Shown here: positions 53,011 through 61,377 of the stretch, one piece after another
How positions within the stretch are numbered: the stretch's first letter is position 1
How the letters are laid out: every line of letters begins with the position of its first letter
DNA from: an uncultured Lachnospiraceae bacterium
GTDB taxonomy: Bacteria > Bacillota > Clostridia > Lachnospirales > Lachnospiraceae
DNA: 64,000 nucleotides
Direction: 5' to 3'
Assembly: GCA_910577165.1 (NCBI GenBank)
Contig: CAJTLX010000010.1
Coordinates: 11,223 to 75,222, forward strand
Program-made: the position numbers and the translations under genes
The notes under the pieces: model-generated
The model's database searches: none
Seen by the model: the letters and a program-made list of their open reading frames with translations, nothing else
What the model was told of the DNA's origin: nothing

Positions 53011-53859
53011 CTATTTTTGAAAAAAAATATTTCTTTTTTCTGGGTATTCCCGAATTTTTCTTCCAATTCTGATATTTGCATATAATTTTGCATAGTCCCG
53101 CTCGGATAATTCTTCAATATAATTTCGCGGAAAATTCTTTGAACATCCATTTCGGTTTAGAAAATCAGCAGCTTTATTGTAGGCGATCGCGGCTTCATGT
53201 TCCGTTAAATAACGCCCGATCAGAAAATTGCCATTGATGTGGATGCGCGCAGTAAAAATATCCTTTCCCCGGTGCAGTCTTCTTGTAACGCCATGGTAGC
53301 GGTTGATAATTTCAATATTGCTGTAGCGAAAATCCAATTCATCCCCGTTGACAAAGCGATAGTCCCTGCCTGCTACTGCGTGGCTGCGGACACCATAGCG
53401 GGACAGAAGGGAAACCTGCATCCCGTAATCACTTACAAAAAGATGTTTGCCCCGCCGCATAATCTTGCGGCGCATATAATAAAAGAGATCATCCGCGTCA
53501 AATTTTAACGGGGTGGACGGATCTAAATAGTAGAGAAAAAAGCGGTTTTTTAGATAGATGGGCGTGTGGCAGTAGATCCCATTGTCGCGAAAATTGAGCA
53601 GACAGACCCATTTTTCAAAGGGGAGCGGCAGATTAAGTGCGGCATAGTCTTCCACGGTACAGTGCGCAAAAGGAGCTTCTTTTGTGTTGAGAATTTTTGA
53701 TGCTGCAAGGTAGGCAATATGCGCTTCCTCTGCTATTAAATAGCTGCCCAGACTAATATGTTTACTATGATAGGTGATGGAAGAGCGGTAATAATATGTC
53801 CCATCCTTTTTTTTGGCGGAAAAAACTCCGGGAAGATTTGGCTTAGATGATGACTTCAA
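53011..53859 (-). CDS. AP2-domain DNA-binding protein
   Basis: 282 residues with two AP2-type modules. One is at the N-terminus (PGVFSAKKKDGTYYYRSSI ... SLGSYLIAEEAHIAYLAASKIL), the other near residue 195 (YHGVTRRLHRGKDIFTARI ... LIGRYLTEHEAAIAYNKAADFL). In bacteria and phages AP2 domains usually accompany HNH homing endonucleases. Here the middle part (GRDYRFVNGDELDFRYSNIEII) looks like the tail of an HNH unit (the NxxxxNLE-like end) but lacks the expected His residues, so it is probably a non-cutting DNA binder. The start is TTG 53859, with AAAGGAG 8 nt upstream. It is a lone gene on the minus strand between forward genes. Target sites unknown; a derived mobile element is plausible. Confidence 0.75.
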   Translation of the reverse strand: MKSSSKPNLPGVFSAKKKDGTYYYRSSITYHSKHISLGSYLIAEEAHIAYLAASKILNTKEAPFAHCTVEDYAALNLPLPFEKWVCLLNFRDNGIYCHTPIYLKNRFFLYYLDPSTPLKFDADDLFYYMRRKIMRRGKHLFVSDYGMQVSLLSRYGVRSHAVAGRDYRFVNGDELDFRYSNIEIINRYHGVTRRLHRGKDIFTARIHINGNFLIGRYLTEHEAAIAYNKAADFLNRNGCSKNFPRNYIEELSERDYAKLYANIRIGRKIREYPEKRNIFFQK

Positions 53860-54215
53860 TAAAACAGCTCCTTTCTATTTTCTGTGCAGCAAATTAGATT
53901 TGGATCGGGAAGCTGCACTTATAGCTTACCACATAGAATGTCGAGATGACAAGAAAAAGATAAAATATTACAGGATTATTACGAATATATTACATGATTT
54001 TTCCGGAAAAACAGGTATAATTTCGTTCTAAACATGAGAAATTAAGAGAAATAAAGTGGCAAATGTTACAGACACTTCACAATTTCTTAATATTTGGATA
54101 AACAAAATGCTGCAAAATTCAAGCATGAAATATACTTTTATTGTGCGAAATTATGTTCTATGGTAATTTTTAGAAATAATAATTGTATAGAACTAACAAA
54201 AAACATTGGAACTTA
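53860..54215. other. A+T-rich intergenic stretch
   Basis: It holds the upstream region of the AP2 gene (to the left) and spacer before the next promoter (to the right). I see no open reading frame of note, no tRNA and no strong hairpin. A+T content is clearly higher than in the flanking genes. Confidence 0.5.
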
Positions 54216-54243
54216 TTGACAGTTTTATATCCTTTGATATAAT
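54216..54243 (+). promoter_or_regulatory. Promoter of the SleB-like gene
   Basis: TTGACA (54216-54221), 16 nt, TATAAT (54238-54243). The leader is about 150 nt and starts with a hairpin ACAGG/CCTGT (54249-54269), followed by palindromic element copy D. Confidence 0.88.
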
Positions 54244-54283
54244 ACATCACAGGATCACGGGAGACCTGTCCAAAATTTGAGAC

Positions 54284-54336
54284 ATATATTTCTGGAATTA
54301 AATTATTGACAGAGATATCGCCTCCGGGGGGATGCA
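54284..54336 (+). repeat. Palindromic dispersed element, copy D
   Basis: ATATTTCTG ... CAGAGATAT hairpin around ATTAAATTATT, then CGCCTCCGGGGGGATGCAT. Compared with copy B the CACTCGCACGAATCGG end is missing. It lies inside the 5' leader of the SleB-like gene. Confidence 0.72.
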
Positions 54337-54397
54337 TAGAAAGTATTTTAGAAACCTGTTTGATTGAAGAGGCTTTCGGAAAAGAGAGGAATTTTTT

Positions 54398-55591
54398 ATG
54401 CCAGAATTGCAAACGTTTCTCCAAAAGAAAAAGGACCAAAATACTGCGCAGGAAGATCAGCGTCGCAGGCAGAAGGCGCGCCGCAAAAAGACGGCGATGC
54501 TTGGTATGGCAGCGGCGGGGGTAATTCCTTTACTTGCGCCTCCTCTCGGAACAGATCCTTCTGTTTTTGCATTGGCAGCCGTGGCGGAGAGTATTGGCGG
54601 ACCAGATGAGGACCAGGCCGTCTATAACGCGCTGCTTGCGGCAATGATTGCAGAAAATGAAGAGGCAAGAAAAGATCTATTGGTCGAGAAAGAAACTTAC
54701 GAGGAGGCGGCAAGAAATGCCTTGCAGGAATTTAGGCAGAAGGCGGGAAGTATCCTGGGGGAAACAGACGAGCTGCAGTTATTGGAGTTAAACGGCGAGG
54801 ACAACAAAAATTTGGCAAAGACAACAAAAGACGATCAGACATCGGATCAGACAAGTTTGGCACAGACTGGCACCCCCGCACAGACAGCGGTGGGAGAATA
54901 TGCGGTAAAAGCTTCACCTGCCGCGGGTGAAACCGGAACAAAGGCGACTGTTGCAACCGGGGAGAGCGGCACAAAAGGGACGAAAGCTTCCATTGCCATA
55001 GGCGGAGCGGGAATACGAGTTGCCGCTGCGGGTGAGGGTGCGAGCATACAACTTCCGATCGTTAAGACAGAAGTCAAGGAGAAGGAAGCGAACAAAGAAG
55101 CAGAAACTGTCACAGAGGTAAAAGAGGCGGCAAAAACGCAGGAGAAGGTTCCGTCCGTGCTTGCCCTTCAATATAATGCGGGGTATGTGGCGTTAAAACT
55201 TTCCGATGAGCAGCTTGCAGTGCTTGAGAAAATCGTCGAGGCAGAGGCAGGGGACGAGGACGCTTACGGCAAGATTTTGGTTGCAAATGTAGTATTAAAC
55301 CGCGTGCTTAATGAAGAATTTCCGGATACCGTCAAGGAAGTGGTGTTTCAAAACAATGGAAAAACCTATCAGTTCTCGCCAGTACGCAAGGGCGGACGGT
55401 ATTATACCGTAAAAGTTTCCAAGCATACAAAGGCGGCGGTTGCAAGGGCATTAAAAGGTGAGGATTACTCAGATGGCGCGCTGTATTTCTTCGCGCGAAG
55501 ATATACATCACAGAAGAAAGCAAATTGGTTTGATACCTCGTTAAAAAAGATTGTTGAGTATGGCTGTCATGAATTTTTTGGAAATAAATAG
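54398..55591 (+). CDS. SleB-like cell wall hydrolase with membrane anchor
   Basis: 397 residues. A 30-residue basic cytoplasmic tail (RRRQKARRKKT) precedes one hydrophobic segment (about 33-60), so it is a type II membrane protein or has an unusual late signal. A Glu-rich helix (70-130) and a low-complexity Thr/Ala/Gly/Glu linker (about 150-240) lead to the SleB/Hydrolase_2 domain: LSDEQLAVLEKIVEAEAG with the catalytic Glu, ILVANVVLNRVLNEEFP, VVFQNNGKTYQFSPV and a terminal HEFFGNK. This domain is a lytic transglycosylase acting on cortex or wall peptidoglycan. ATG 54398 follows AGAGAGG. A role in spore germination is possible but no other spore gene is here, so a general wall role is equally likely. 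Confidence 0.82.
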   Translation: MPELQTFLQKKKDQNTAQEDQRRRQKARRKKTAMLGMAAAGVIPLLAPPLGTDPSVFALAAVAESIGGPDEDQAVYNALLAAMIAENEEARKDLLVEKETYEEAARNALQEFRQKAGSILGETDELQLLELNGEDNKNLAKTTKDDQTSDQTSLAQTGTPAQTAVGEYAVKASPAAGETGTKATVATGESGTKGTKASIAIGGAGIRVAAAGEGASIQLPIVKTEVKEKEANKEAETVTEVKEAAKTQEKVPSVLALQYNAGYVALKLSDEQLAVLEKIVEAEAGDEDAYGKILVANVVLNRVLNEEFPDTVKEVVFQNNGKTYQFSPVRKGGRYYTVKVSKHTKAAVARALKGEDYSDGALYFFARRYTSQKKANWFDTSLKKIVEYGCHEFFGNK

Positions 55592-55619
55592 AGAATATTA
55601 GAAATATAAGTAAAAGAAA

Positions 55620-55656
55620 GAACGGCAGGAGCTTTTTCACTCCATGCCGTTTTTTC
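55620..55656 (+). terminator. Terminator of the SleB-like gene
   Basis: AACGGCA-GGAG pairs with CTCC-A-TGCCGTT around a CTTTTTCA loop, followed by TTTTT. Confidence 0.9.
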
Positions 55657-55740
55657 TTTTAACGGAATAATATTATCTTGTAAAATGAGATCCTTTGCCA
55701 TATGGATAAAGGGATAGAGCAACAAAAAATCAGACGGCAC

Positions 55741-55769
55741 TTGCAAAGTAGGGGCTTTTCAAGTATAAT
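55741..55769 (+). promoter_or_regulatory. thrC promoter
   Basis: TTGCAA (55741-55746), 17 nt, TATAAT (55764-55769). Start near 55776, leader about 38 nt. No T-box or leader-peptide pattern is seen. Confidence 0.85.
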
Positions 55770-55813
55770 AAATTCGAAGTTCGGGCAGATACAATACACA
55801 TTGGAGGCTTGTT

Positions 55814-57301
55814 ATGGAAATTATTTATCAGAGTACGAGGAATAAAGAGGAGCGGGCAACCGCATCCGAGGCGATTTTAAAGGGGCTGGCATCGGACGGA
55901 GGTCTGTTTGTGCCAACAGCAATTCCAGCATTTTCTGTGCCGTTTGATCAGATGGCAAAAATGGATTACTGCCAGGTGGCGTTTGAGGTAATGAAACTGT
56001 TCCTTACCGATTTTACTGAGGAAGAATTAAAATATTGCATTGAAAGTGCCTACGATAAGAAATTTGATACACCACAGATTGCACCGCTTCGCGAGGCGAA
56101 CGGCGTGTATTATCTGGAATTGTTTCACGGTGCGACCATCGCATTTAAGGATATGGCACTTTCCATCCTGCCGCATCTGCTTACTACGGCGGCAAAGAAA
56201 AATCATGTAGGCGAAGAAATTGTGATTTTGACCGCGACTTCCGGGGACACGGGGAAGGCTGCTCTCGCAGGGTTCGCAGAGGTGCCGGGGACACGCATTA
56301 TTGTATTTTATCCGAAGGATGGGGTGAGCCCGATCCAGGAAAAGCAGATGGTAACACAGCGGGGCAAAAATACAACCGTGGTGGGAATTCACGGCAATTT
56401 TGACGACGCACAAAACGGAGTGAAAGCCATATTCAACAACAGGGAATTAGCGGCGGCGATGAAAGAGAAGGGTTTCCGATTCTCCTCCGCAAACTCTATT
56501 AATATTGGGCGTTTAGTCCCGCAGATTGTCTACTATGTCTACGCCTACACAAGGCTTTTGGCAGCGGGGACATTAGGGGATGGGGAGTGCATGAATGTAG
56601 TAGTCCCAACCGGAAACTTCGGCAATATTCTTGCCGCATATTATGCAAAATGCGCGGGACTTCCAATTGGAAAACTAATCTGTGCATCAAACGACAACAA
56701 AGTTTTATATGATTTCTTCCAGAGTGGAACCTATGATAAAAACCGCGAGTTTATCCTGACTACTTCCCCGTCGATGGATATTTTAATTTCAAGCAATCTG
56801 GAGCGTTTGATCTACAAGATTGCGGGGGAGGATGCAGAAAAAAATGCCGAGTTGATGGGCGCGCTTGCAAGGACGGGCAAGTATCAGATCACTGAGGAGA
56901 TGAGGGGAAAACTCTCTGATTTCTACGGTGGGTTTGCAACAACTGAGCAGACAGCGCGAACCATAAAGGAGCTGTATGAAAAGACGGGTTATATTATCGA
57001 TACGCATACCGCCGTGGCAACAAGCGTATATAATGCGTATAGGGAAGAAACAAAGGATCAGACGGTGACCGTAATTGCCTCTACCGCCAGCCCCTACAAA
57101 TTTACCCGCAGCGTGATGACGGCGATTGATCCGAGATATGAGCCCATGGGCGATTTTGAATTGGTGGATGAGCTTTCAAGGCTTTCTGAAACAAAGGTGC
57201 CGGGAGCAATCGAAGAGATTCGTAGCGCGGAAGTGATCCACAAAAGAGTTTGTGACAGGGATCAGATGCAGGCGACAGTGGAAGAGATTTTGGGAATGTA
57301 A
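55814..57301 (+). CDS. thrC: Threonine synthase
   Basis: 495 residues, PLP fold type II; turns O-phosphohomoserine into threonine. The long form is typical of many bacteria and fungi. Seen: N-terminal TRNKEERATASEAILKGLASDGGLFVP; PLP lysine in GATIAFKDMALSILP near residue 112; LTATSGDTGKAALAGF; the PKDGVSPIQEKQMVTQ loop; and VVPTGNFGNILAAYYAK for phosphate binding. TTGGAGG lies 8 nt before ATG 55814. It is monocistronic, with its own promoter and two terminators, and lies apart from hom or thrB. Confidence 0.96.
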   Translation: MEIIYQSTRNKEERATASEAILKGLASDGGLFVPTAIPAFSVPFDQMAKMDYCQVAFEVMKLFLTDFTEEELKYCIESAYDKKFDTPQIAPLREANGVYYLELFHGATIAFKDMALSILPHLLTTAAKKNHVGEEIVILTATSGDTGKAALAGFAEVPGTRIIVFYPKDGVSPIQEKQMVTQRGKNTTVVGIHGNFDDAQNGVKAIFNNRELAAAMKEKGFRFSSANSINIGRLVPQIVYYVYAYTRLLAAGTLGDGECMNVVVPTGNFGNILAAYYAKCAGLPIGKLICASNDNKVLYDFFQSGTYDKNREFILTTSPSMDILISSNLERLIYKIAGEDAEKNAELMGALARTGKYQITEEMRGKLSDFYGGFATTEQTARTIKELYEKTGYIIDTHTAVATSVYNAYREETKDQTVTVIASTASPYKFTRSVMTAIDPRYEPMGDFELVDELSRLSETKVPGAIEEIRSAEVIHKRVCDRDQMQATVEEILGM

Positions 57302-57324
57302 AATAGGAAGTGGAAAATGAGGGA

Positions 57325-57384
57325 TATAGAAGAAACGGGGATATTTTGCCGAATCCATAGGCGGATATCTCCGTTTCTTCTATA
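57325..57384 (+). terminator. thrC terminator
   Basis: A 20-bp stem, 57325-57344 with 57365-57384, has one G-U pair, and GCC/GGC can pair inside the loop. The T-run is poor (TATATT), but stem strength is high. Confidence 0.75.
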
Positions 57385-57397
57385 TTAAAGGACGAGG

Positions 57398-57433
57398 AAA
57401 TTTGATTTTCCGTACCAGAAAATCAAATTTTTT
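57398..57433 (+). terminator. Second terminator after thrC
   Basis: AAATTTGATTTTC (57398-57410) pairs perfectly with GAAAATCAAATTT (57418-57430) and runs into six T. Symmetry makes it usable from both directions. Confidence 0.82.
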
Positions 57434-57764
57434 CCGCCTTAATAATTTCGTAAGAAAATAATCTAAAAATGACAACACGGTGCCATAAGTTTGACACACA
57501 GGATTTGTATTATGTCTTCAGTCAAGAGCGAGAAATCAAATTTCCGAGTAGAAGAGCGAAGTTTATGCGTGTCACATCCAAGCCATTGATAGATGGAGCT
57601 TTTCGGGGCGGGAGTTATCTCGTCAGTTGACAAAGATATAATCTTCCAATATAGAGGATTGTGTCAGCAGTTCAGGCGGAGGGGGTTGCACGATTCGAGA
57701 AATGTCCATTTGATATGAGGAAGTGCAAATCATAAAAAAAGTGACAATTTCTATCGAAAAGGGC
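57434..57764. other. 330-bp region without a recognised gene
   Basis: No long open frame. A 25-codon frame begins at the ATG near 57512 (MSSVKSEKSNFRVEERS) without a ribosome binding site. Several TTGACA-like words occur without a matching -10. It may be a decayed gene, or upstream control DNA of the surface-protein gene. Confidence 0.4.
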
Positions 57765-57793
57765 TTGACCTTTGCAGAGAATGTTGATATAAT
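57765..57793 (+). promoter_or_regulatory. Promoter of the BIG2 surface-protein gene
   Basis: TTGACC (57765-57770), 17 nt, TATAAT (57788-57793). Predicted start about 57800, leader about 160 nt, containing the hairpin at 57840-57888. Confidence 0.88.
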
Positions 57794-57839
57794 CAAATCG
57801 TTATTGGAATGATTGTAACCGCGAATACTCTGCCTTAAA

Positions 57840-57888
57840 AAAAAGTGAGGTTAATGTGCCATTGATATACATTATTACCACACTTTTT
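57840..57888 (+). terminator. Leader hairpin, possible attenuator of the surface-protein gene
   Basis: AAAAAGTG (57840-57847) pairs with CACTTTTT (57881-57888), and GGT-TAATGT pairs inside with ACATTA-ACC. The 3' arm ends in five T. It lies after the promoter and 70 bp before the start codon, so it would control read-through into the gene. Confidence 0.65.
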
Positions 57889-57958
57889 GACAGGAGTCAA
57901 GAAGATTTGCGGAAAGATCACCAAATCAAACATCATAATATTTAAGGAGGAAGAAAAA

Positions 57959-60853
57959 ATGAAGAGTATCTTCAGAAAGATCGCCTTCGTGTTGGCATTG
58001 GCTATGGTTGTCACAATGTTTCCGGTGATGAATGCATCAGCGGCAAACAATGGCAATAAGTATGTCAGAAGTAAAAATGCCACACTCTATGTTGGCGGGG
58101 ATGCAAACGGTGACTATGAGAGTTGCTGGGCGGCATCAGCAAAAGGAAAGAAGTTAAAAACAGAGGAAAAGTATAAAATTGAATACGTTTCTTCAAACCC
58201 TGATGTTGCAACTGTATCAAAGTATGGTCTTGTTGAGGCAAAGAGCGTTGGTAGTACTAAGATTATAGTAACCTTTACCAAAAAGGGCGAAACAACGATC
58301 GAGGAGAGCTTTGATGTAACTGTAAAGAAGAACGCTGCAAACATCGCTCTTGACAAAGAAAGCCAAGATGCGTTAGCTGCTGGTCTTACGGTAGGCGATG
58401 CTCCGATAATGCTCAAGGCCGTTCAGACGGATGCAGAGGGCAGTAGCGAGGGGATTACAGATACCGTGAAATTCTACTGTGGAAGCAAAGAGGATAAGGA
58501 AATCATCCAGCTTGATTCCAAGACCGGCGAGTTAACTGCACTCATGGAAGGCAAGGCAACTGTTGTTGTACAGAGCTGCCAGTATGAGTACGATCGCGAA
58601 ACAAAGAAGTATAAGACGACTGTTGCAAAAGAAGAAAGATACGATGTCAAAGTAGAAAAAGCGAAAATTTCTGGTCGTCAGTCTGCTTATAATGCCTTTG
58701 TTCTGACTTTCCCAAGCCCAGAAGATGCAAAAGCAGCACTTGAGGAAACAAAAAAATCACTTACCAATGCAGGTGCTGCTGTATCCGAGGCAAAGAATAT
58801 TATAAAGGTATACAAAGTACTTGCAAACTCCAATAATGCAAGACGTGAAGTCTTTATTGGAAACCTTTCCTATGATGGTGCAGAAGGTGTGACCTCTTCC
58901 ATTAATGTTACCATGTTTGACGAATTGGATGAAAAAACCAATTATGTAATCTCCTATAAAGATCATGACGAAGTAACCATTACAACTACGACATATATAG
59001 CCGATGGTCTTGAACTGGACGGACGCAGAACTGTAGATGGAACAGATATAGCAGAGGATTACAGCGTGGTGGAAGTTTGCGCAAAGCTTTATACTGCGGA
59101 AGGTGTTCTGATTGGTGATAGCAGAGATGGAAGCTGCAATAAATATCGTGGCTGGGAAAATAGTCTTATATTAGAGGATACCAACACGGCATTGATTCAT
59201 AACGAATATCAGTTTGATCCGAGTACACGCAGAGTTTGGTTCTATACTTCCGATCGCAATTACAAGGTTACATTAAGAGGTACGTATGAGGATTGGGTAA
59301 ATATTACCGCTGGAAATCCAAAAGTGATCCAGAAGCTTGGCGTAATTACTCCAGCAGACAATAATATTTATGTTAATGAATCCTTTGATTGGTGTATTGT
59401 CCCTAATACATCGAAGAACAGATGGAATGCAAACTGGAACAATAAGACATTTGCATCTGAAGACAGTGGTTATCATCTTCTGGTAAAAGCAAACATTACA
59501 GAAATAGGAGCAAATCCTGAAGATAAGTACAATGAATCTTATAGTGCAAGTGATTACTTTACTTTTGTATCTGCAAACGACGATAGATTAGCGGTTAATT
59601 ATGAAACTGGCGAACTTTATCCACCAAAAACTGCGACTAATGATGTTATTGGTATCCATGTATACTACAAAGGTCGTTATGTAAATACCTGTCGAGTTGA
59701 GATTATCTCAAGAAGAACACTGGTAAGTCTGACTGCACAGGGAAGTACAACAAAACTTGCTCATTCTACAAAAGCAGTTAATACAGATATAAATGAAGAT
59801 TTTATTATTGCTTTATATCCGAAAGATCAGTTGGGAGAACAGTTTGTAAGTGGAGTAGTACCTACTGTTGAGGTAAGTGATAATAATTTAAAACAGTACT
59901 TTGAAAATAACGGCGTTGCAACGCAAATTGGGAATACTTGGGATGGGTATCCACAATTTAAGTTAGAAGTTAAAGATGGTCTTAGATTAACTCAGATCAT
60001 GAACGTCCGCTTAATATGCAAGGCTACGTATTGGGATGGGGCAAAGACAGTTGTAAAACAATACCCTGTAAGTTTCTCTTTAAAGGATACTACAGATAGT
60101 TCATCGACAAGTTATCGATTGGAACAAAACAAATCTTCCGTTGATATGAAGGTTGAGTCGAGAAACAATGGTACGAGTAACAACATTGGTGAGAAAGATG
60201 TAAGTATTACAGCATATGGTTATGACAAAGATGGTTACAAAGTGGAGAAACTTTATATTGATGGAACTACGCCAAATGCGGATGGTTCAATATATAAAGT
60301 TGCGGTAACTTACGGAAGCTACGATCTAGATACACAGTATACTAACTTTGATTATAGGAGTCATAAGTCGGGAAGTGGCAAAGATGTAACGATTAAACCA
60401 GTTATGGCGAAGACTGTAGGTTCTTATTGGACAGTTAGCGGTTCAGGTGTTGCACTGGCAAATGTTACAAGAAGTGCTATTGAGAAAATGCCTACTGGCA
60501 ATTACGTAGTGGCATTGTATAAGGGAAGTAATCTGTTACAGAATAGCAGACTTCTGAGTTTGAGCGATTCGCAGACTCTGCCAAGCATGACCTGGACGGG
60601 GGTCACAACAGAAGAGTTTAATCCTCTTGAAGTAATTCGCAAAGCAGTACGAGTTACAGCACCAAATGGCTGGCAAAATATAACTGATTCTGTTTATTAT
60701 GATGGCAGTGCGAATACTACAGATATCAGAATTAATGGACAGAATCTCTATATCGAAAGATTACGCTGGGCAGAACAAATTGGTCAGGATTGGTTAGAGT
60801 ACTATATTCCAGTTAGAAGAAGTGTTACATTCGGAACTAATATTTATAACTAA
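57959..60853 (+). CDS. Large secreted BIG2-type surface protein
   Basis: 964 residues. Signal peptide with KSIFRKIAFVLALAMVV and cleavage after NASA. An Ig-like module follows (NATLYVGGDANG, VSSNPDVATVSKYGLVEAKSVGSTKI), then a second (SKTGELTALMEGKATVVVQSC), then long beta-rich repeats without a known catalytic motif. The C-terminus has no LPXTG or SLH domain, so anchoring is unclear. ATG 57959 follows AAGGAGGAAGAA; an in-frame start at 57887 is in the leader hairpin. The N-terminal segment with QSCQYEYDRETKKYKTTV is nearly identical to a segment in the opposite-strand protein at the right end of the window, while the bodies differ. A+T rises in the last third. Probably an adhesin or S-layer-like protein; inference. 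Confidence 0.85.
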   Translation: MKSIFRKIAFVLALAMVVTMFPVMNASAANNGNKYVRSKNATLYVGGDANGDYESCWAASAKGKKLKTEEKYKIEYVSSNPDVATVSKYGLVEAKSVGSTKIIVTFTKKGETTIEESFDVTVKKNAANIALDKESQDALAAGLTVGDAPIMLKAVQTDAEGSSEGITDTVKFYCGSKEDKEIIQLDSKTGELTALMEGKATVVVQSCQYEYDRETKKYKTTVAKEERYDVKVEKAKISGRQSAYNAFVLTFPSPEDAKAALEETKKSLTNAGAAVSEAKNIIKVYKVLANSNNARREVFIGNLSYDGAEGVTSSINVTMFDELDEKTNYVISYKDHDEVTITTTTYIADGLELDGRRTVDGTDIAEDYSVVEVCAKLYTAEGVLIGDSRDGSCNKYRGWENSLILEDTNTALIHNEYQFDPSTRRVWFYTSDRNYKVTLRGTYEDWVNITAGNPKVIQKLGVITPADNNIYVNESFDWCIVPNTSKNRWNANWNNKTFASEDSGYHLLVKANITEIGANPEDKYNESYSASDYFTFVSANDDRLAVNYETGELYPPKTATNDVIGIHVYYKGRYVNTCRVEIISRRTLVSLTAQGSTTKLAHSTKAVNTDINEDFIIALYPKDQLGEQFVSGVVPTVEVSDNNLKQYFENNGVATQIGNTWDGYPQFKLEVKDGLRLTQIMNVRLICKATYWDGAKTVVKQYPVSFSLKDTTDSSSTSYRLEQNKSSVDMKVESRNNGTSNNIGEKDVSITAYGYDKDGYKVEKLYIDGTTPNADGSIYKVAVTYGSYDLDTQYTNFDYRSHKSGSGKDVTIKPVMAKTVGSYWTVSGSGVALANVTRSAIEKMPTGNYVVALYKGSNLLQNSRLLSLSDSQTLPSMTWTGVTTEEFNPLEVIRKAVRVTAPNGWQNITDSVYYDGSANTTDIRINGQNLYIERLRWAEQIGQDWLEYYIPVRRSVTFGTNIYN
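58566..58627 (+). repeat. Inverted repeat linking the two surface-protein genes, left arm
   Basis: This 62-bp coding segment matches the reverse complement of 63939-64000 at 57 of 62 positions, with the first 25 bases identical. The match reaches the window edge, so it probably continues outside. Both arms encode the same peptide in two genes that face each other. Confidence 0.9.
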
Positions 60854-60881
60854 TTCTTAATGTAAAAACTTCTTGAAATTT

Positions 60882-60932
60882 AAAAGCAGGATATTCTAAA
60901 GCCTTATGGCGGCAGGAATATCCTGCTTTTTT
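60882..60932 (+). terminator. Terminator of the surface-protein gene
   Basis: AAAAGCAGGATATTC (60882-60896) pairs perfectly with GAATATCCTGCTTTT (60916-60930), followed by TT. Confidence 0.92.
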
Positions 60933-61027
60933 CAAACCTGCGTTTTACAAAAGAAACAGATAATGAAAAGAAACAGATAATGAAATATCATGTCATTTTA
61001 GAATATGTATATTGATTTCCATAAATA

Positions 61028-61070
61028 TTTCGTGCAAATCCTTGTATTTTTCGTGCAAATAACATATAAT
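61028..61070 (+). promoter_or_regulatory. Promoter and direct-repeat operator of the dinJ-yafQ operon
   Basis: TTGTAT (61042-61047), 17 nt, TATAAT (61065-61070). TTTCGTGCAAAT occurs at 61028-61039 and again, unchanged, at 61049-61060, exactly 21 bp apart (two helical turns). One copy is upstream of the -35, the other fills the spacer, as expected for autorepression by the antitoxin. Confidence 0.7.
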
Positions 61071-61098
61071 ATACGTAACAATAAAAAAGGAGGAGCGT

Positions 61099-61377
61099 AT
61101 GGCAAATTCTACAACAAATATTAGTATTCGGATGGATTCTGATTTAAAAGCACAAGCAGATGCGATGTTCGCCGAATTCGGAATTAGCCTTTCCACTGCA
61201 TTTAATATTTTTATTAGACAATCCCTTCGCGAAGGGAGAATTCCATTTGAAATTTCTTTAAATCGTCCAAATAAAGAAACAATAGAAGCTATGCTAGAGG
61301 CAGAAAGGATTGCGAAAGATCCATCCGTAAAAGGCTATGATAATATGGAAGAATTATTCGCAGATTTAAATGCATGA
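61099..61377 (+). CDS. dinJ: RelB/DinJ family antitoxin
   Basis: 92 residues. The N-terminal ribbon-helix-helix (TTNISIRMDSDLKAQADAMF, GISLSTAFNIFIRQSLREG) binds DNA and dimerises. The C-terminal acidic tail (EAERIAKDPSVKGYDNMEEL) should wrap the toxin. GGAGGAGC lies before ATG 61099, and the stop overlaps the toxin start by 4 bases (ATGA). Autoregulation at the direct repeats upstream is likely by analogy with other type II systems. Confidence 0.93.
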   Translation: MANSTTNISIRMDSDLKAQADAMFAEFGISLSTAFNIFIRQSLREGRIPFEISLNRPNKETIEAMLEAERIAKDPSVKGYDNMEELFADLNA

